Assembly: GCF_963576545.1 (NCBI RefSeq)
Contig: NC_083646.1
Location: 12,358,991-12,422,990 of the forward strand
DNA length: 64,000 bases
Direction: 5' to 3'
Origin: Limanda limanda
Lineage: Eukaryota; Chordata; Actinopteri; Pleuronectiformes; Pleuronectidae
Shown here: in pieces, positions 52,240-64,000 of the stretch
Layout of the letters: each line of letters begins with the position of its first letter
Position numbering within the stretch: the stretch's first letter is position 1
Notes under the pieces: generated by a model
Database searches by the model: none
What the model was told of the DNA's origin: nothing
What the model saw: only the letters and a program-made list of their open reading frames with translations
Position numbers and translations under genes: made by a program

Positions 52240-52727
52240 ATTGGTCCAAAGTTACCCCTGGTCCCGCCCCTCAGCTCGGAGGCCCCTCCCTCCTGGCGCT
52301 GTGCAATCTGTCGCTGCCAGTTCCCATTTACTATCTGACCCACCGCTGCACTGGGAAGCTCATCCTCACCTTTAAACTCCCCTTTAAACCTCAGGTTACA
52401 GTGTGGGACGTCATGCAGAATGATGGATAAACTCTGGAGAACTTCTCCCAGTGGAGGTGCACTCCTTCACCTCCTCAGCCTGTGACTGGTTAAACCTCCT
52501 GAAAGCTACTGGACTCACTGGTGTCCGTGAGGCGAGGCTGCAGCGGCAGGTGACAGAAGTTTGGAGCCGGTTCCTGAGTTGGTGAAGCCGCTGAGAGGAA
52601 GTGGTTTACCGGGTGTCTCCTGCTCCTCCTCCTCCTGCTTGGTTCTTCTCCTCACCTGAGGCAGCCAGGCCCCGGCGCACAGCTCTTCTCTCCGCGGGCC
52701 TCCCCTCCCTCCTCCTCCCCGGTCAGG
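52240..52727 (+). promoter_or_regulatory. Candidate efna1 promoter and 5' UTR
   Basis: Immediately upstream of the efna1-like ATG is a CpG-bearing, pyrimidine-rich stretch. It includes an inverted CCAAT box (ATTGG within GGATTGGTCC, about 52240), a GC-box-like CCCGCCCC at about 52264, and a (CTC)n-rich leader at 52622-52640. The in-frame stop at 52575-52577 fits an untranslated leader. No TATA box is evident. Promoter function is inferred from position and composition only. Confidence 0.3.
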
Positions 52728-52846
52728 ATGGCCTCCGTGACCCCGGGAGCTCTGGCCACTTGGAGAGCCACAATCCTACTCCTCCACCTCATCTCAGCCG
52801 CGGTGGCAAAACGACACGTCGTGTTCTGGAACTCCACCAACACCAG
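52728..52846 (+). CDS. efna1: Ephrin-A1-like, first coding exon (partial gene; A4 not excluded)
   Basis: Seen: the ATG at 52728 opens 39 codons plus two bases, ending at a donor AG|GTGAGG (GT at 52847-52848). Residues 1 to about 27 form a signal peptide with core ATILLLHLISAAVA, followed by KRHVVFWNSTNT, the first strand of the ephrin receptor-binding domain with an N-S-T glycosylation sequon. An in-frame TGA at 52575-52577 with no in-frame ATG after it supports this start, as do A at -3 and G at +4. The junction is in phase 2, at the same alignment point as the exon at 26092-26204. Known: human EFNA1 reads RHTVFWNSSNPKF here and EFNA4 reads RHVVYWNSSNPRL. The FWN favours A1 and the RHVV is shared with A4. 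Ephrin-A1 is a GPI-anchored EphA ligand. Inference: ephrin-A family membership is near certain, the exact paralogue is not. I found no exon 2 up to 64000, so intron 1 would exceed 11 kb. Confidence 0.84.
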
Positions 52847-54794
52847 GTGAGGAAACCCCCGCCCCCCCCCTCCCCAGGAGAGAGCACTGTCTCTGAGCTC
52901 CTTCTCCCCGCAGGCCACGAATCTAGGATTAGAGGTGAAATAGGGAAAAAGTGCTTCAGTTTCAACACTTTGCATCAAACTGAAACTGGTCACAACTTGT
53001 GCTGCTTGTGCTGTTGCACAATAATTGCTGATGACTCAGGCTCCTGTGAAGAATCTGTGCTATGCAGCAGATCACGTCCCTGTGTGCAGGAGCAGGTCTG
53101 ATCACCTGAAACCTGCTCCTGAGCCAGAAGTCAGCCCCTCATGTTTCCTCCTTTTTAGAGAGAGAAGCTTGATCTCTGGGGCCTCCTGGTCTCCTCTGAG
53201 GAGAGAGCGGCCTCCTGCAGGAGATCCTCTGGCTCATAATGACCACATTCTAACCCGAGCTTTCACCTACACTCTGTCTTTTGGCGTTTAGTGATTATGC
53301 TACTTAAAGGAAAGCAGAAGTAAGGGCTTCGTCTTAAGTGTACTGAATGGTGCCCTAGATAACATTCTTAGGACACAGGTGTATATTAAAGGGAGTATGT
53401 TGGTGTGTGAGTGTGTGTGTGTACGTGTGTTTTTGTGTGTAGTGTGTTTATTGGGACCACTAGCAGGCCAGAGCCAGGCTCACCTGCTGATCCAGGTGTT
53501 CCAGTCTAGCTAATTGAGGGGTTGAGGTGGGAGGCCTGCAGGGCGAGTCGGGCCTGATGCCCAGAATAACACGTCCCCAGACCGCCTCTCTCTCTTGACC
53601 TGCACAGTTCCAAACTCCCGCCACCAGGCCTGATTTCCCCGACACTCCTTCACATGAGAGTCCCCATTACTTGATCGCCACCAAGACCACTTTGTCAGTC
53701 ACAGCGTCGTCTTTTTTCTACATTTCTGGTGGCACGAAATGTGAAAGAAGTATGAAGCCCAGGATTTATAATTTCCCAAAGGGCTTTTTTGTCGGACCTG
53801 CAGGACTTTCCTGTACTAGAGTCAGCCGGGGTTATATCCAGTGTGTCCAGCTGGGTAAAACCCAGTCTTGTAATTGGGATCCTACAGAAATGCGCTGTGG
53901 CGAGGATTAGGAAGCATCTTCTTGTTCCCCTGAGGTTCAGGGATGAATGGTCGCACAGCCTGTGGCAGGGCCACACAGTCGAGTGCAACACCACACAATC
54001 ACAATGCCATCAGCACCGCGGCGGAGGGTAACCCACTGTGGCAGAGAATCACTCTCATCAGCTACACCACCCAATCACAAAGCTATCAGTGGAGCCGTGA
54101 TGCTGCAGCCGCTCCACCATCCCCTGGGTTAACCACCAGGACTCACTTTTTCCACCTCTCCTCTCCTCACCTCTCTTCTCCTCTCTCATTCATTACCTCC
54201 CTTGTTACATCCCACTCACCTTTTCATTTTTTTCCTTGCTCTGCACTCCTCCTTCACCCGTTTATCTCTCACGACTCCCTCCTGCCCAGTGATGGATATT
54301 GGCGGTGTGATTAGTTGAGCTTCATTCATTTTCCCATACCATATTTTCTATTAGCTGCCAGCCAGCCAGCCAACTTGTCCTGAGGCCTGTAAACGCAGCC
54401 TGGCGAGGGTGAAGGAGCACAGGGAGAGAGAGGGAGAGAGAGAGAGCTGAGCCTCTGTTGGCATGAGGCTGTGAGGCAGAGTCCAGGGCTGGAGTCCAGG
54501 CTCTGGGCGCAGAAGGCACATTATCCAACCGAATAACCACTTTTGGCTTTTTGGTTATTTGTCCACAATGTTCTAGTGAAAATTAAACCATTATTATTTA
54601 CTCTATAACTCCCTTCTTTAAGCAGCTCATCATTAGTTCTATATAAACGAGGGATCAGCTGAATCCCTCAGCTTCAAAGAGCACTTTATCATCTTTCAGC
54701 GCATTGTTTTGATTTAACAGCCAACGTAACTGTTCCGACTCAGTTTCACTTTTTACATCAGCTTTGTTTATTGCAAAAATAGCTCGGACTAACT

Positions 54795-55122
54795 AGAGCT
54801 GGATGATTATAGCTAAAAGTGTATCAGTAGAAAAATTTCAACATTAGTCGATATCGATAATTTTCACAATAAATGTCACATTATCAGTTCTTTTAGGTTT
54901 AAAGAAAGATTTTAAGTCCTGAGTGAAGGATGTGGTTTTCACTGTTCTTATGGGAAGAGAATGACATTATTTTATAAGTAGAACATAAAAACCGCTATAC
55001 ATCCACTACATGCTTGAACAATGCATGAGCCATGTATAGTTATATATTTAACTTTTGTGATATTACTATTTTTTATATTATATTGCGATAATTATTGATA
55101 TTGTTTTATCGCTCAGCTCCTA
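54795..55122. mobile_element. hAT-like MITE, 328 bp
   Basis: Seen: an 8-bp direct repeat GACTAACT lies at 54787-54794 and 55123-55130. The enclosed AT-rich sequence begins (T)AGAGCTGGATGATTA and ends ATCGCTCAGCTCCTA, which are imperfect inverted termini. Internally it has TCGATATCGATA and GCGATAATTATTGATATT, typical of fish repeats starting AGAGCTGGGCGATA. It has no coding capacity. The 8-bp duplication and termini point to a non-autonomous hAT element. It sits in the presumed intron 1 of the efna1-like gene. Confidence 0.72.
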
Positions 55123-55679
55123 GACTAACTGCTACCTGGGCAGCATCAAGACATTAAAACTGAATAAGTATTTTATATATATATTTGTCTAACCAGCTTA
55201 ATAACCAGATATTTCCTTCAGGCATTGATTGAGTAAACTAAATAATTATAATATAATAAGTACATCAATGCTATGTTGATAATATCAATTAATTTAAGTA
55301 AGTTTAAAGAAATCACCTTTTAGATTTAATGGAACATGTTGAAAGGATGTTGTTGCTGTTGTGGCCCCTGTGCACCTTCTCATTGGGTCAACCCCTTTTT
55401 GCAAATGTTGGCCATAAAGCTTTCAACACCTAGAAGCTAAAGAACAGCGCAGAACAGTTTAATTGTGCCTTTACATGAGAGCCAGAGCTCGTTTATATAC
55501 AGTATAGATCGAACACAACTGTAGCTGCTGAGCAAACAGGCTCTTATTTAATACGGGTGACGGGAGACATTCTCTGGCCGTCACCTTTCCTTCGACATCT
55601 AGATTTATGGTTTTAATGAAGCCGGGGCAGTGAAGTGGAGACTGAAGGGTCTCGTTGCTCTGGTCTTTGATGGCTAATA

Positions 55680-55925
55680 TGGCTGTAACAAAGGCTCAGT
55701 GAAACACTTTAACTGGCGCACATTTAGCACCCTCCAGATTGAAAAATGGAGCTGTGAAATGGATGTGATGGACCTGACTGCCGGGTCAGCGTCGGGCGCC
55801 GTGGCATCAGATGCCCGGCCTCTCTCATTGTGGGGCTCAAGTGGTTCGATTGCCCTCTTTTTTATGATTTTATGGACGGAGTTTATGATCGCTTTCATTT
55901 TACAACCGCGCCTCTCCCTCTGTCT
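55680..55925. other. Candidate conserved non-coding element in efna1 intron
   Basis: Complex sequence with ATGGCTGTAACAAAGGCTCA, CACTTTAACTGGCGCACATT, GGCATCAGATGCCCGGCC and TTTTTATGATTTTATGGACG, including SOX-like ACAAAGG and CDX/HOX-like TTTTATGG. A 94-codon frame spans it but shows no recognisable domain. It lies just right of the MITE. Confidence 0.25.
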
Positions 55926-57680
55926 CCATCTCTCTCCGAGCAATAGATCCTTATTAGATGAGAAATTCTTTTTTACTTCCTAGAGCAGTTAAAGGTTAGT
56001 AAAATATCATAACCTCAGCTTGGTTTACTGGTGTGTTCAGCCCCCTCGCGTGTGCTTTGAAACCTATTGGAGCGAGCGGGTCGAGCAGCCGACTCGCTGA
56101 TTCAACAGTGTCTGCATCCCGTGCCACATCCATCCTCATAGATTTACTCCGAATGTGTCAGGAAGTTTACTCAGAGGAAACTTTGCATCGAGCTGCCTTT
56201 TTAGATTTAACAAGAATAACTATCACTCATACCTGAACCTTCAATAAGCTTCTCCGTTCCTCTGTCCTCTTATTGACCTTGTTCTTGGCTCCTCGACACC
56301 TTTTACCTTTTTGTTTTTATCCGTCGTGGCAGGAGTTGAGCTTGTTACAGCAGTTTCCCTGGATCGCTGCTCAAACTTGAATCTCCAAATCTTTGCGTTC
56401 TCTACTCCCACTGTCTGTCTGTCTTTCCAGAGCAGTGGATTTGTGGGGTTTCAACTGGAGATAACAGTATGTTACCATATGTGCACAGTAGGAATATTAT
56501 AACCAATGTTTCTTAATATGTATGCCCTGTTGCTTGTACTTGAACTCACTCTTCAAGTCTGGACACGGACCTTAAAGCATTAAAACAACATCAGACCCCC
56601 TCCTCTGCTTCTCTCTCTCTCTCTCTCTCACTCTCTATTCTTGCACTCTGTCTTTATCTCGCTCTCCCGCCCCGACAGAGACTGAGGTCGAGCTCAGGAG
56701 CCAGTGGAGCATGTTTAAACGGTGCGTGCAGCAGATGAATATTTGTATTGGTTTCCCTGTATCTTTATTGAAAGCAGCCCTCATAAGTCTCCCGTGTAAT
56801 CTCCGCTCTGTTTATGCATCGTTTCTCTCCGTGCGCGCTCACCGATGATCCCGTTTTAAATACCAGAGTAAATCACATTCTGCATACCATACCTGCAGAC
56901 ACATGCACGCACACATCCGGCGTGTGGGCTCGTGCAAGCCGACACCCCCAGTATACAGTAAAGTGAAATCAGACACTGCCTGTAATTGTGTCTTGTCAGG
57001 GGAGATGATGGCACATTAAGACTGATTTCTGTTTTAATTTTTTGTCTTTTTTTTTTTTATAAATTCTGCACCCGCAGGTCTGACTGTGTCTATTTCTGCT
57101 CCGTCGTGTGTGTGCATGCAAATGAGTGTGTGTCTCTCAGTGGCGGCTATCTCTTCTCTCTGTGTCTGTTTCTATACTAATCTCCGTCTTCCCTTGGTAA
57201 ATGATTAACATGGAGAACCTGGCTGAACTATAATCAACAAACCCACAGTGAGGTAATTACCACTTTATTCCCTGTCCTGCTAACAAAGCAGCCCCCCCCC
57301 CCGACTCTATCTCTCACAGGTTCTCTCTCTACTCATCTGTCATCAGGCTGTATCAGTGTCTCTCTCTCTCTCCCCTCTTCTGTCTTTCTGTGTCAATGCT
57401 TATTGTCTCTGCTGTTGTCCGCGTTAGATGCAGAGATGTGTTTGTGGGTGTGTTTGCTCACCTTATCGCTCTTTGTAAATGTGCTTTCTCTGTGTGTCGG
57501 TGGTATTGAGCGTATTATCTGGAGGTAAACTGCGGATGAGTTAAGTTTGTGTACACTTCAGCTTCTTCATCTCTGTCGGAAAACAATGCGGGTGCAGTGA
57601 TTTTAGTGATTTGTCTCTCTGTGAATTGACATTCGGTGGCATTGTTGTCTGCTGAGGTTTGCTTCAGTGGAACTGTGTGT

Positions 57681-57715
57681 TTATGTGTGTGTGTGTGTGT
57701 GTGTGCGTGTGTGTT
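57681..57715. repeat. (GT)n microsatellite
   Basis: GT run of about 35 bp with one GC interruption. Confidence 0.9.
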
Positions 57716-60187
57716 GTTTATATTTTGCATGAAAGGAAAGTCTTTGGTTCCGTGAGAAGAGATGGTGTGATAAATTTCAGTTCTGGAAAAACAAAACCTA
57801 CAGGAGTAGTAGGTTACCCGGCTCTATTCAAATACTTTATTTATTGTTTCTACTACTTTCCTTCAACTTGCAGAGAGTAATGCAAGTCCTCACGTCCGGC
57901 CAGTGGCGTGCGACAGTGGGAACATTTACTGAGCCCTGTTTCGTCCTCTCGACTAAATAGGTCATTGTTTTGTTTCCACTTGCTAGTTGAATTTAGGTGT
58001 GACTCAAGTGTTGGAGGGAACAGGCATGTTATTGCCTTTGGATGCTTGGTGATTTGAAGGTGCGGCGTGCTGATAGAGTATTGTGCAACTGTTCCTTTTG
58101 CTCTTAAGTGTCACATGGCCTCATTTTAAGAATAATTTCCAGAGAAACTACACAAATGGTTTCCGAGTCACTGACACAGCTTCCTGCTTTATTTTATATG
58201 TATATTTGTTTATCGAACTACATAGAAAAGCTTTGCAATTGTAGTGAAAGCCAAATATATTCTCACACACACAGGAAGACATAAGGGCACGGTCTAGAAA
58301 ATGAGGTTTGGGCAGAGGCCTGGACGTCTGTATTAAAATGGATCAGATAGTCACAGTGCAGCTTGGAGCCGTCGCAGCAGACATGGTGTACAGGCATGAA
58401 AGGACGGCCGCTCTCTCTCCTCCTGGTCAGGATATTTAGTAAATCGATACCAATTTAACACCCAGATATTATCGCCGGCTTCTCGCATTATCGCCAGACT
58501 GCATATGGGCCCATCTCTTTCCCAATTTCTCCCCCCACGCTGCGCTGTCTCTCTGTGTACACACATGCATCAATATTAGGGCTGCATTAAGCTGTAATAA
58601 GTTGCATTGTACGAATGTCTCCGAGTGAGGTGGAACAGCTGTGGAATGAAATGAGGTTCGACATCGTCTGCACCTCGGGCTGGCACGGCACAGGCAGGGC
58701 TTTGGCACAAAATGGCTGCCTGTGCTGCCGTACGTGTGGGAAGAGGTTATGGTGGTTAAGGGGCCGTTGGTGAGCGCCGGCTGGGAGCGCATTCATTCAT
58801 CCATCCATTCATGCGTCCGTCCATGGCACAACAATGAGCTGGCATTGTTGTAGGTGTCAGGCCAACTGTGTATTTCTCTGACACACAAAACAGCAATTAC
58901 ACTGTGTGTGCGTGATAAGATATGAACGGAAAATGTGGGAAACGCTGTCAACACGAGCTTGACCAAAACACCGTCTGCTTGTTGTTGAGCCAACATGTGC
59001 ATTTTAGCCACAGACACTCTCACGTACATAAAGAGCTCACACAATGCTCTTCCACTCGGCTCAGAAATCTTGCCAAAAGGCGACCAGGGAATTTCCTTGG
59101 ACAGAAATTGAATTAGTATTGACCCAGACAGAGCAGAAGGACGTACAGCAGGAACCTGGATTATTGTACCGTACAGGGTCCTTGCTGCCGGGAGGACACC
59201 GAGACGTGTTTGCCATCATACCTCAAAGGCCTCAAAGGTGCTTAAGGACAGTCACCTCAAAGTTCTCTCCCTGAATTGCCTCTGTCTTCTCACGTATAAA
59301 GTTCACTGTAAAACAGTTTCTGCAGTTTTTATTTCCTGATCTGATATATTAGAACTTCAGCAGAATTTTGTGCAGTGATTGTTTTCCTCTGACATGATGA
59401 CTCGTGTTGTCGTCACCTATCGAGAGGGTGCTCTTAGGAATGTGTTCATCTAGGTGTTGGTGCTCGATTTGAACAACTGTTTTGTTTTTATTAAAGAAAA
59501 CCCTCTTAGCCATAAATCTTTAAAAATCTAGAAGGACTCTGACCTTGGTTTAGTGCATCTCGTGTGCAGTAGATTGACCCAGTTAGATCAGTAGGTTGAG
59601 AGAAATACAAAAACATGTTTGTCAAGTGTTTAATTTCCACTTCAAGGTAGTGCAGTTTGTCTCTGGATCAAACTTCAGACTCAGGCTCCACTGTTCTTTT
59701 TAGGTAATTGTTCATGTCACAAAGCGTCTTGTATAAAACAAGACCGATGTGATTTTAAGAGACATTTCTTAAAACTTGAAGAAATATTATAAATGTGCAT
59801 GACGTACCTTCATAATCCTGCCATGGAAAGAAATGATTTGAGGATACACAGGTACTCAAGCTTTTAAATTAAATCACTCAAATCCACTCACAGAAGGAAA
59901 TGGAGCAATTCTCTAGAGTTAGGGAATACGCTGCCTTTTTACTAATGTTTGACATTTGCAAGTCTATATTCTATATCATTACTGTCCATGCCATGTACAA
60001 GCTGCAGTACAGTTTGTGGTAAGTGTGTGAATCCAGAAGCCATATGTCAGAACTTGATGTTCTTACAAACCGAAGAGAAAAGTGCAGCTCCTCTACACTA
60101 AATCTCCAAGGAACATTTTGATCAAAATGCTTAAAGGTGTGTGGGCATATGTGTGTTTAGAGGGAGTCTACGTCAGTGTAGTGCACC

Positions 60188-60211
60188 TTTTTTTTTTTTT
60201 TTTTTTTTTTT
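60188..60211. repeat. T homopolymer, about 24 bp
   Basis: Unbroken T run. I saw no clear target duplication on both sides, so it is not assigned to a retroposed tail. Confidence 0.88.
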
Positions 60212-61411
60212 CTTGTATAAACAATTCTGCTTATCAGTATGACCTCATTGCCGTAACATACAGAGCTTCTAGTTCTCAGCTTCCTGTTCCTAAAAACACC
60301 TTTCATCCCGTACTTTGTGCTTCCCAGAGATGACAAATGTTTCACCATGTAGATCTTTCGACTCCGCTGTATGATTTCTGGAGTCTTGGTGGAACGAAAA
60401 AACTAATATTATTTTGGCAATTGCCTCCCAGATGTATGGCAGCACATCCCCCAATGATGCGAAACACACTCTTCTCAGCTTCTTTTTGGCACACACACAC
60501 ACACACACCATATGAATTCACACACTCTCCATGCCTGCTTCTTTTCTCGTCGGCCCCCAGAGATGGTAAAAACATTAGACCTGCAGTGGAGGGAGCGAGG
60601 GATGGAGAATACGTTGAGAAGCGGCTGGGAGGGAAAGAGTCAACAGATTTCAACTCCCAAAACAGCTCGGAAAGGCCCCTGGGGATGGAGGGATGAGGTG
60701 AGAGGGAGAGAGGGATGGAGGGAAGAAAGGATGTCAGCAGGTATTACTATCACTGTCACAAGCAGGCAGTGAGGAGTGGACCCTCCCCTTAGCCCCTCCC
60801 TTTGCACCAACACACACAGACACACACTCCCACACACACAATCTCTGTGACGCATGAACTTACACAGGTGTGGTACAGATATCTACACACATACTACTTA
60901 TAGTACCATTGCCCTGGCTGCATATATTACACACACACACATCACTCCAGGAAGTTTGTATGACCCCATCGTTGAAAGCTGGCACTGCTTTCTTTCAAAA
61001 CATGAATGGAATGTGGTATCAGACGTTTATTTAAACATGCCAGTGCTCAGATTGTAGATGATAGTCTGTGTGTACACCAGCAGATTTGGTTGTTGTTTTT
61101 GCAGCAATAACCAGGACCACATGATTTTGGGGTTTGCAGTAAATGCAGACACAGCTGGGTCTCCTGGTTCTCTTGACTGCTATTTTTTTCTTCTTCTGTA
61201 CTTCTTACTTTCTTCTCAGATTTAGTTTTTTGATCAGCCTGCAGTTGTGCAGCTACAATGAGTGGTATCTGTCAGCGTGTAGCGACTGCAGGAGCAGATC
61301 CTTCACTCACTAGGGGCTCCTACTGGGCTACGCTTTGGCTTGACCGCAAAATTAAACCATAAATTTTCTGTATTTCTACAGTCTTATCAACCCTCCAAGA
61401 TCTTAGGGGGT

Positions 61412-61595
61412 ATTCATGCATAGATTCATTTATGAAGCACTTTTTCTATTGCACACCATCCAAACAATGTCGGCAGGAGCAATTTTGGTGTTCAGTATCT
61501 TGCCGATGGACTCTTCGGAAAGCACTGGAGGAGCCAGGGATTGAACCACGACCCTCTGGTCAGTGCACAGTCCTCTCTACCTCCTGAGACAGCCC
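61412..61595 (-). mobile_element. tRNA-derived SINE, minus orientation, degraded
   Basis: On the minus strand this reads GGCTGTCTCAGGAGGTAGAG, then GGTTCAATCCCTGG (box B), then CCGAAGAGTCCATCGGCAAG and ACTGAACACC. It is collinear with the SINE at 51371-51579 but with many substitutions. The tail toward 61412 keeps GCACTTTTTCTATTGCAC-like sequence of the family. It is an older copy, within the presumed efna1 intron 1. Confidence 0.72.
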
Positions 61596-61639
61596 ATAGT
61601 GGATATATATTTCCTGGCTGACACTAACTGAGTGAAGTA

Positions 61640-61770
61640 AAGCCCAATTCATGCTTCTGCATCAAATCTACAAATAGCTCCGGTGTAGTCTAAGCGTAGA
61701 CGTGTACCTTACGCAGAACCCTGACGTGCACCTCCCCAAAACTTTAAATACGAGTTACAAGTAGTCGGCC
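61640..61770. mobile_element. Possible Harbinger/ISL2EU-like element end
   Basis: CCCAATTCATGCTTCTGCAT, GTAGTCTAAGCGTAGACGTG and CCTGACGTGCACCTCCCCAA resemble the left end of a teleost Harbinger-type element ('gatttatgcttctgcg ... tgacgtgcacctcccca'). No right end or transposase sequence was recognised. The match is from memory of the motif. Confidence 0.35.
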
Positions 61771-63816
61771 AACTAACCTGTAACTGAGTGATGTTTGTGA
61801 TGTAGCTAGGTCTTTGATTCTACATGTCTAACAGTGGCTAACTATGAGGCTAGCATCTTTCTTATGTTTGATAGGCTTGTTGTGATGTTGACAACTGTCT
61901 AATTTATATTTGTAAATTAAGTTATTTGCCGACGCACGTAGAGCGCCACATGCTAGCAACCTGTTTTCTTTTTCTCTTATTTAAAACAAGCTTGTCTGAC
62001 ACTTTGACTTCACTCTACGTTTTTATAGACATAGTCTCCCTCGGCACAATAAGTGAATTGTGTATTTGCGTCTATGGATGTGACCGTAAAGAGTAACAGC
62101 TCTTTTATTGCGATTAATTTCAAATGACTGTCAGAGGGGCCCCTCAAGAATGCTCTGCCCCTTGTGTACTGAGAGTCTAGTTGCACCTCTGGTCATATGA
62201 ATTCACCCCCTATAGTGATTGTGTCCACCTTTTGTCACAGAATGATGCTTGTTACTGATTTTACATGATCACGTCTATCATCTAATGTTGCATTGACAGA
62301 AGTTTGCCGTTTTTGACTGTAGAGTAGTGCCTTAAATATTGTACATAGCATATAAACTTTCTATAAGGACAACTTTCTTCCTTGTCAATCAATTCAAATC
62401 TTCCATCAACTCTCCGCCTTTATATTTATTGACATTTCTTGAGTCATTTTGAAACCATCTTTGCCCAGCCACTGTCCAAACGCGTGTTTTGTTATATTTG
62501 TCAGAATTGATCAGATGGTTGTAATTCACCGTCTGGGAGCATCAGGAGTAGTGGTTGTATTTTGTGTTGAATGGGAAAAGGTGAAATAGCCTTGTCCCAA
62601 ATCTCCATAGCTCTGGCCTTGTAGCAGCAGAACTCATGAATCTCATTGCTCTCCCATTCAGGTGGAAATGGAGTTCTTCTCCGCGGCGCACTCCTCCAAA
62701 CCCCGGCGCAGATGCTCCCTGTTTATGATTGTGGGAATTAATCTGTGCTTTTCTAACATACGCCCAGTGACAAAAGCATCATCATTGAAGTCAGAAAATC
62801 CCTTACTCGCTACATTTTCTTTTTCTTTTTCAACATTTAAAGAGGTTCCCTGGCTCCTTTCAGAGCAGACAATTATTCTGTGCAGTGTTGTTCCTCATCA
62901 AAGGTCGATAGTGAATAGCTAAACAAGCGGAGGCAGTTTTTGTTGTATTCGCAGCTTTACTTCGCAGCTGATTAACACTGGACTTTTTTTGTTACCATGA
63001 AAACACACACACACAAACAGACACACATGCTATACCTCCTGTGTGTTAATCTTGTAATTTTTAGGTCATTACTTAAAGAAGGGACCAGTCATCTTTAATC
63101 CCAAATTAATCAGTTAATCCCTGCAGTCCAGTGTGGGGCTGTTGTTGGTGCGATGTGAGACCAGAGTCTCCTCCTGACCCTCGCTACTTCCTTCCCCTCC
63201 ACTCCTAAACCCCCCCCCCTTCCTTCTTATTGTGCCTAACCCTTTTATCAGTTTTGTGGAACTCAACTGGCATTTCTAAGAAATCCAGGGGCATCCGGCC
63301 ATGAGGTGGACCATGCCATTTATTTCTATCACACAAAATGTCCAAAGCATGAATTTTATTTCACACCGTTGAGCTGATTAACTGAAAGTACTGTAAAGAA
63401 TTTCTTTTAAAAAAACATATGTTCAGCACAGCAGCCTTGAAGTCAAAAGAATATTTAGTTTAGATACTTCAGTCATTTTCTTTTCAGGATTTTGTTGATT
63501 AGTGGTACTAGACCTCAATGTGACCACCTCTGGTGTGAATGTGTTCATGTGTGTGAGGGCTGGCACGGGGGGGGGGGGCGACTGTGCGTGACTAGAACAG
63601 GACAAAGCTGGCTGCCTTGAGGGTGAATAGGGGGGACCTTCCCTACCCCTGGTGCACAGTGCGATATGAATCTCAACCGTTGTGACGGAGAAAGATGGAG
63701 AGGGAGAGGGAAGCACGGATGGCCTGCGAGCGAGAGGCGAAGGGGCCAGTTTAGACTCCTGGGATTCCAAAGCAGTGACCGTGAAAGTGCTTAGATAAAC
63801 ACAGAGAAAGATGGCA

Positions 63817-63842
63817 GGGGGTGGGAGGGAGGGAGGGAGGGA
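63817..63842 (+). other. G-quadruplex-forming motif
   Basis: Five or more G3 runs separated by single A or T bases satisfy the G3+N1-7 rule on the plus strand, the coding strand of the presumed efna1 intron. Confidence 0.75.
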
Positions 63843-64000
63843 AGGTGAAGTGGGCGAAATGGTGTTGGGAAAGGCGATGGAGGGAGGAGAGGACGAGGAG
63901 GAGCAGCCATCCTGACAGGGGAAGGAAATGAGACCCGCTGAAGATGGGGTGAAAGAAAGCAGATGGGGATGAAACCAAGTATAGAAGTTTTTTGGAATAA

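Larger units (their letters stand above)
52847..64000 (+). other. Probable start of intron 1 of the efna1-like gene (partial)
   Basis: From the GTGAGG donor to the window end I recognise no exon carrying the conserved ephrin core (a motif like LNDYxDIxCPHY). Contents are a hAT-like MITE at 54795-55122, a complex non-repetitive block at 55680-55925, a GT tract near 57680, a T run at 60188-60211, an inverted SINE copy at 61412-61595, a possible Harbinger-like fragment at 61640-61770 and a G-quadruplex motif near 63817. The rest (53000-54500, 56000-60000, 62200-63700) shows nothing beyond short repeats. Confidence 0.5.

Noticed and set aside
52601..53101. 166-codon frame across efna1 exon 1
   Set aside because: It is a different frame from the ephrin exon. 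It runs through the donor into the intron and has no domain.

Overview
This window looks like vertebrate nuclear DNA, most probably from a percomorph-type teleost fish. It is dominated by dinucleotide microsatellites (CA/GT, GA/CT). It carries several repeat types I associate with teleost genomes: a tRNA-derived SINE, hAT-type DNA elements with 8-bp target duplications, non-LTR retrotransposon tails, and the 'gtgaggaccat' and TTAGGG-like repeat. The only protein-coding sequence I can support is two short first exons, both from ephrin-A genes. Almost every other open frame is either a shadow inside a microsatellite or lacks any recognisable domain. I found no operons, CRISPR arrays, rRNA or credible tRNA genes, and nothing bacterial or viral.

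Layout. Positions 1-26091 are best read as part of intron 1 of an ephrin-A3-like gene (efna3) on the minus strand. Its first coding exon is at 26092-26204, and it reads out of the window to the left. Positions about 26205-52727 lie between the two start codons and hold 5' UTR and promoter sequence plus intergenic DNA. This part has long GA and GT tracts, a (ATGG)n array on a retroposon tail, a complete 858-bp hAT element with a BED zinc-finger remnant, a (TCA)n tract and a short insertion flanked by a 14-bp target duplication. A second ephrin-A gene, most like efna1, begins at 52728 on the plus strand. Its first coding exon ends at 52846 with a GTGAGG donor, and 52847-64000 would be the start of its intron 1.

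The two exons share an architecture: signal peptide, then the first residues of the Eph-receptor-binding domain (RHSVYWNSSN and RHVVFWNSTN), with the splice junction in phase 2 at the same alignment point. The genes therefore look like paralogues in head-to-head orientation, about 26.5 kb apart. In the human 1q21-q22 cluster, as I know it, EFNA4, EFNA3 and EFNA1 run in one direction, so the divergent arrangement is worth checking. Ephrin-A proteins are GPI-anchored ligands for EphA receptors in contact-dependent axon guidance and tissue patterning. Shared regulatory elements could lie in the intergenic interval and in the two first introns.

I do not see a previously undescribed genetic system here. 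The observations most worth following are the divergent ephrin pair, the structured intronic segment at 24445-24586, the hAT element with its subterminal 10-bp repeats, the TSD-flanked insertion at 45992-46195, the hAT-like MITE at 54795-55122, and several complex non-repetitive blocks that could be conserved non-coding elements.
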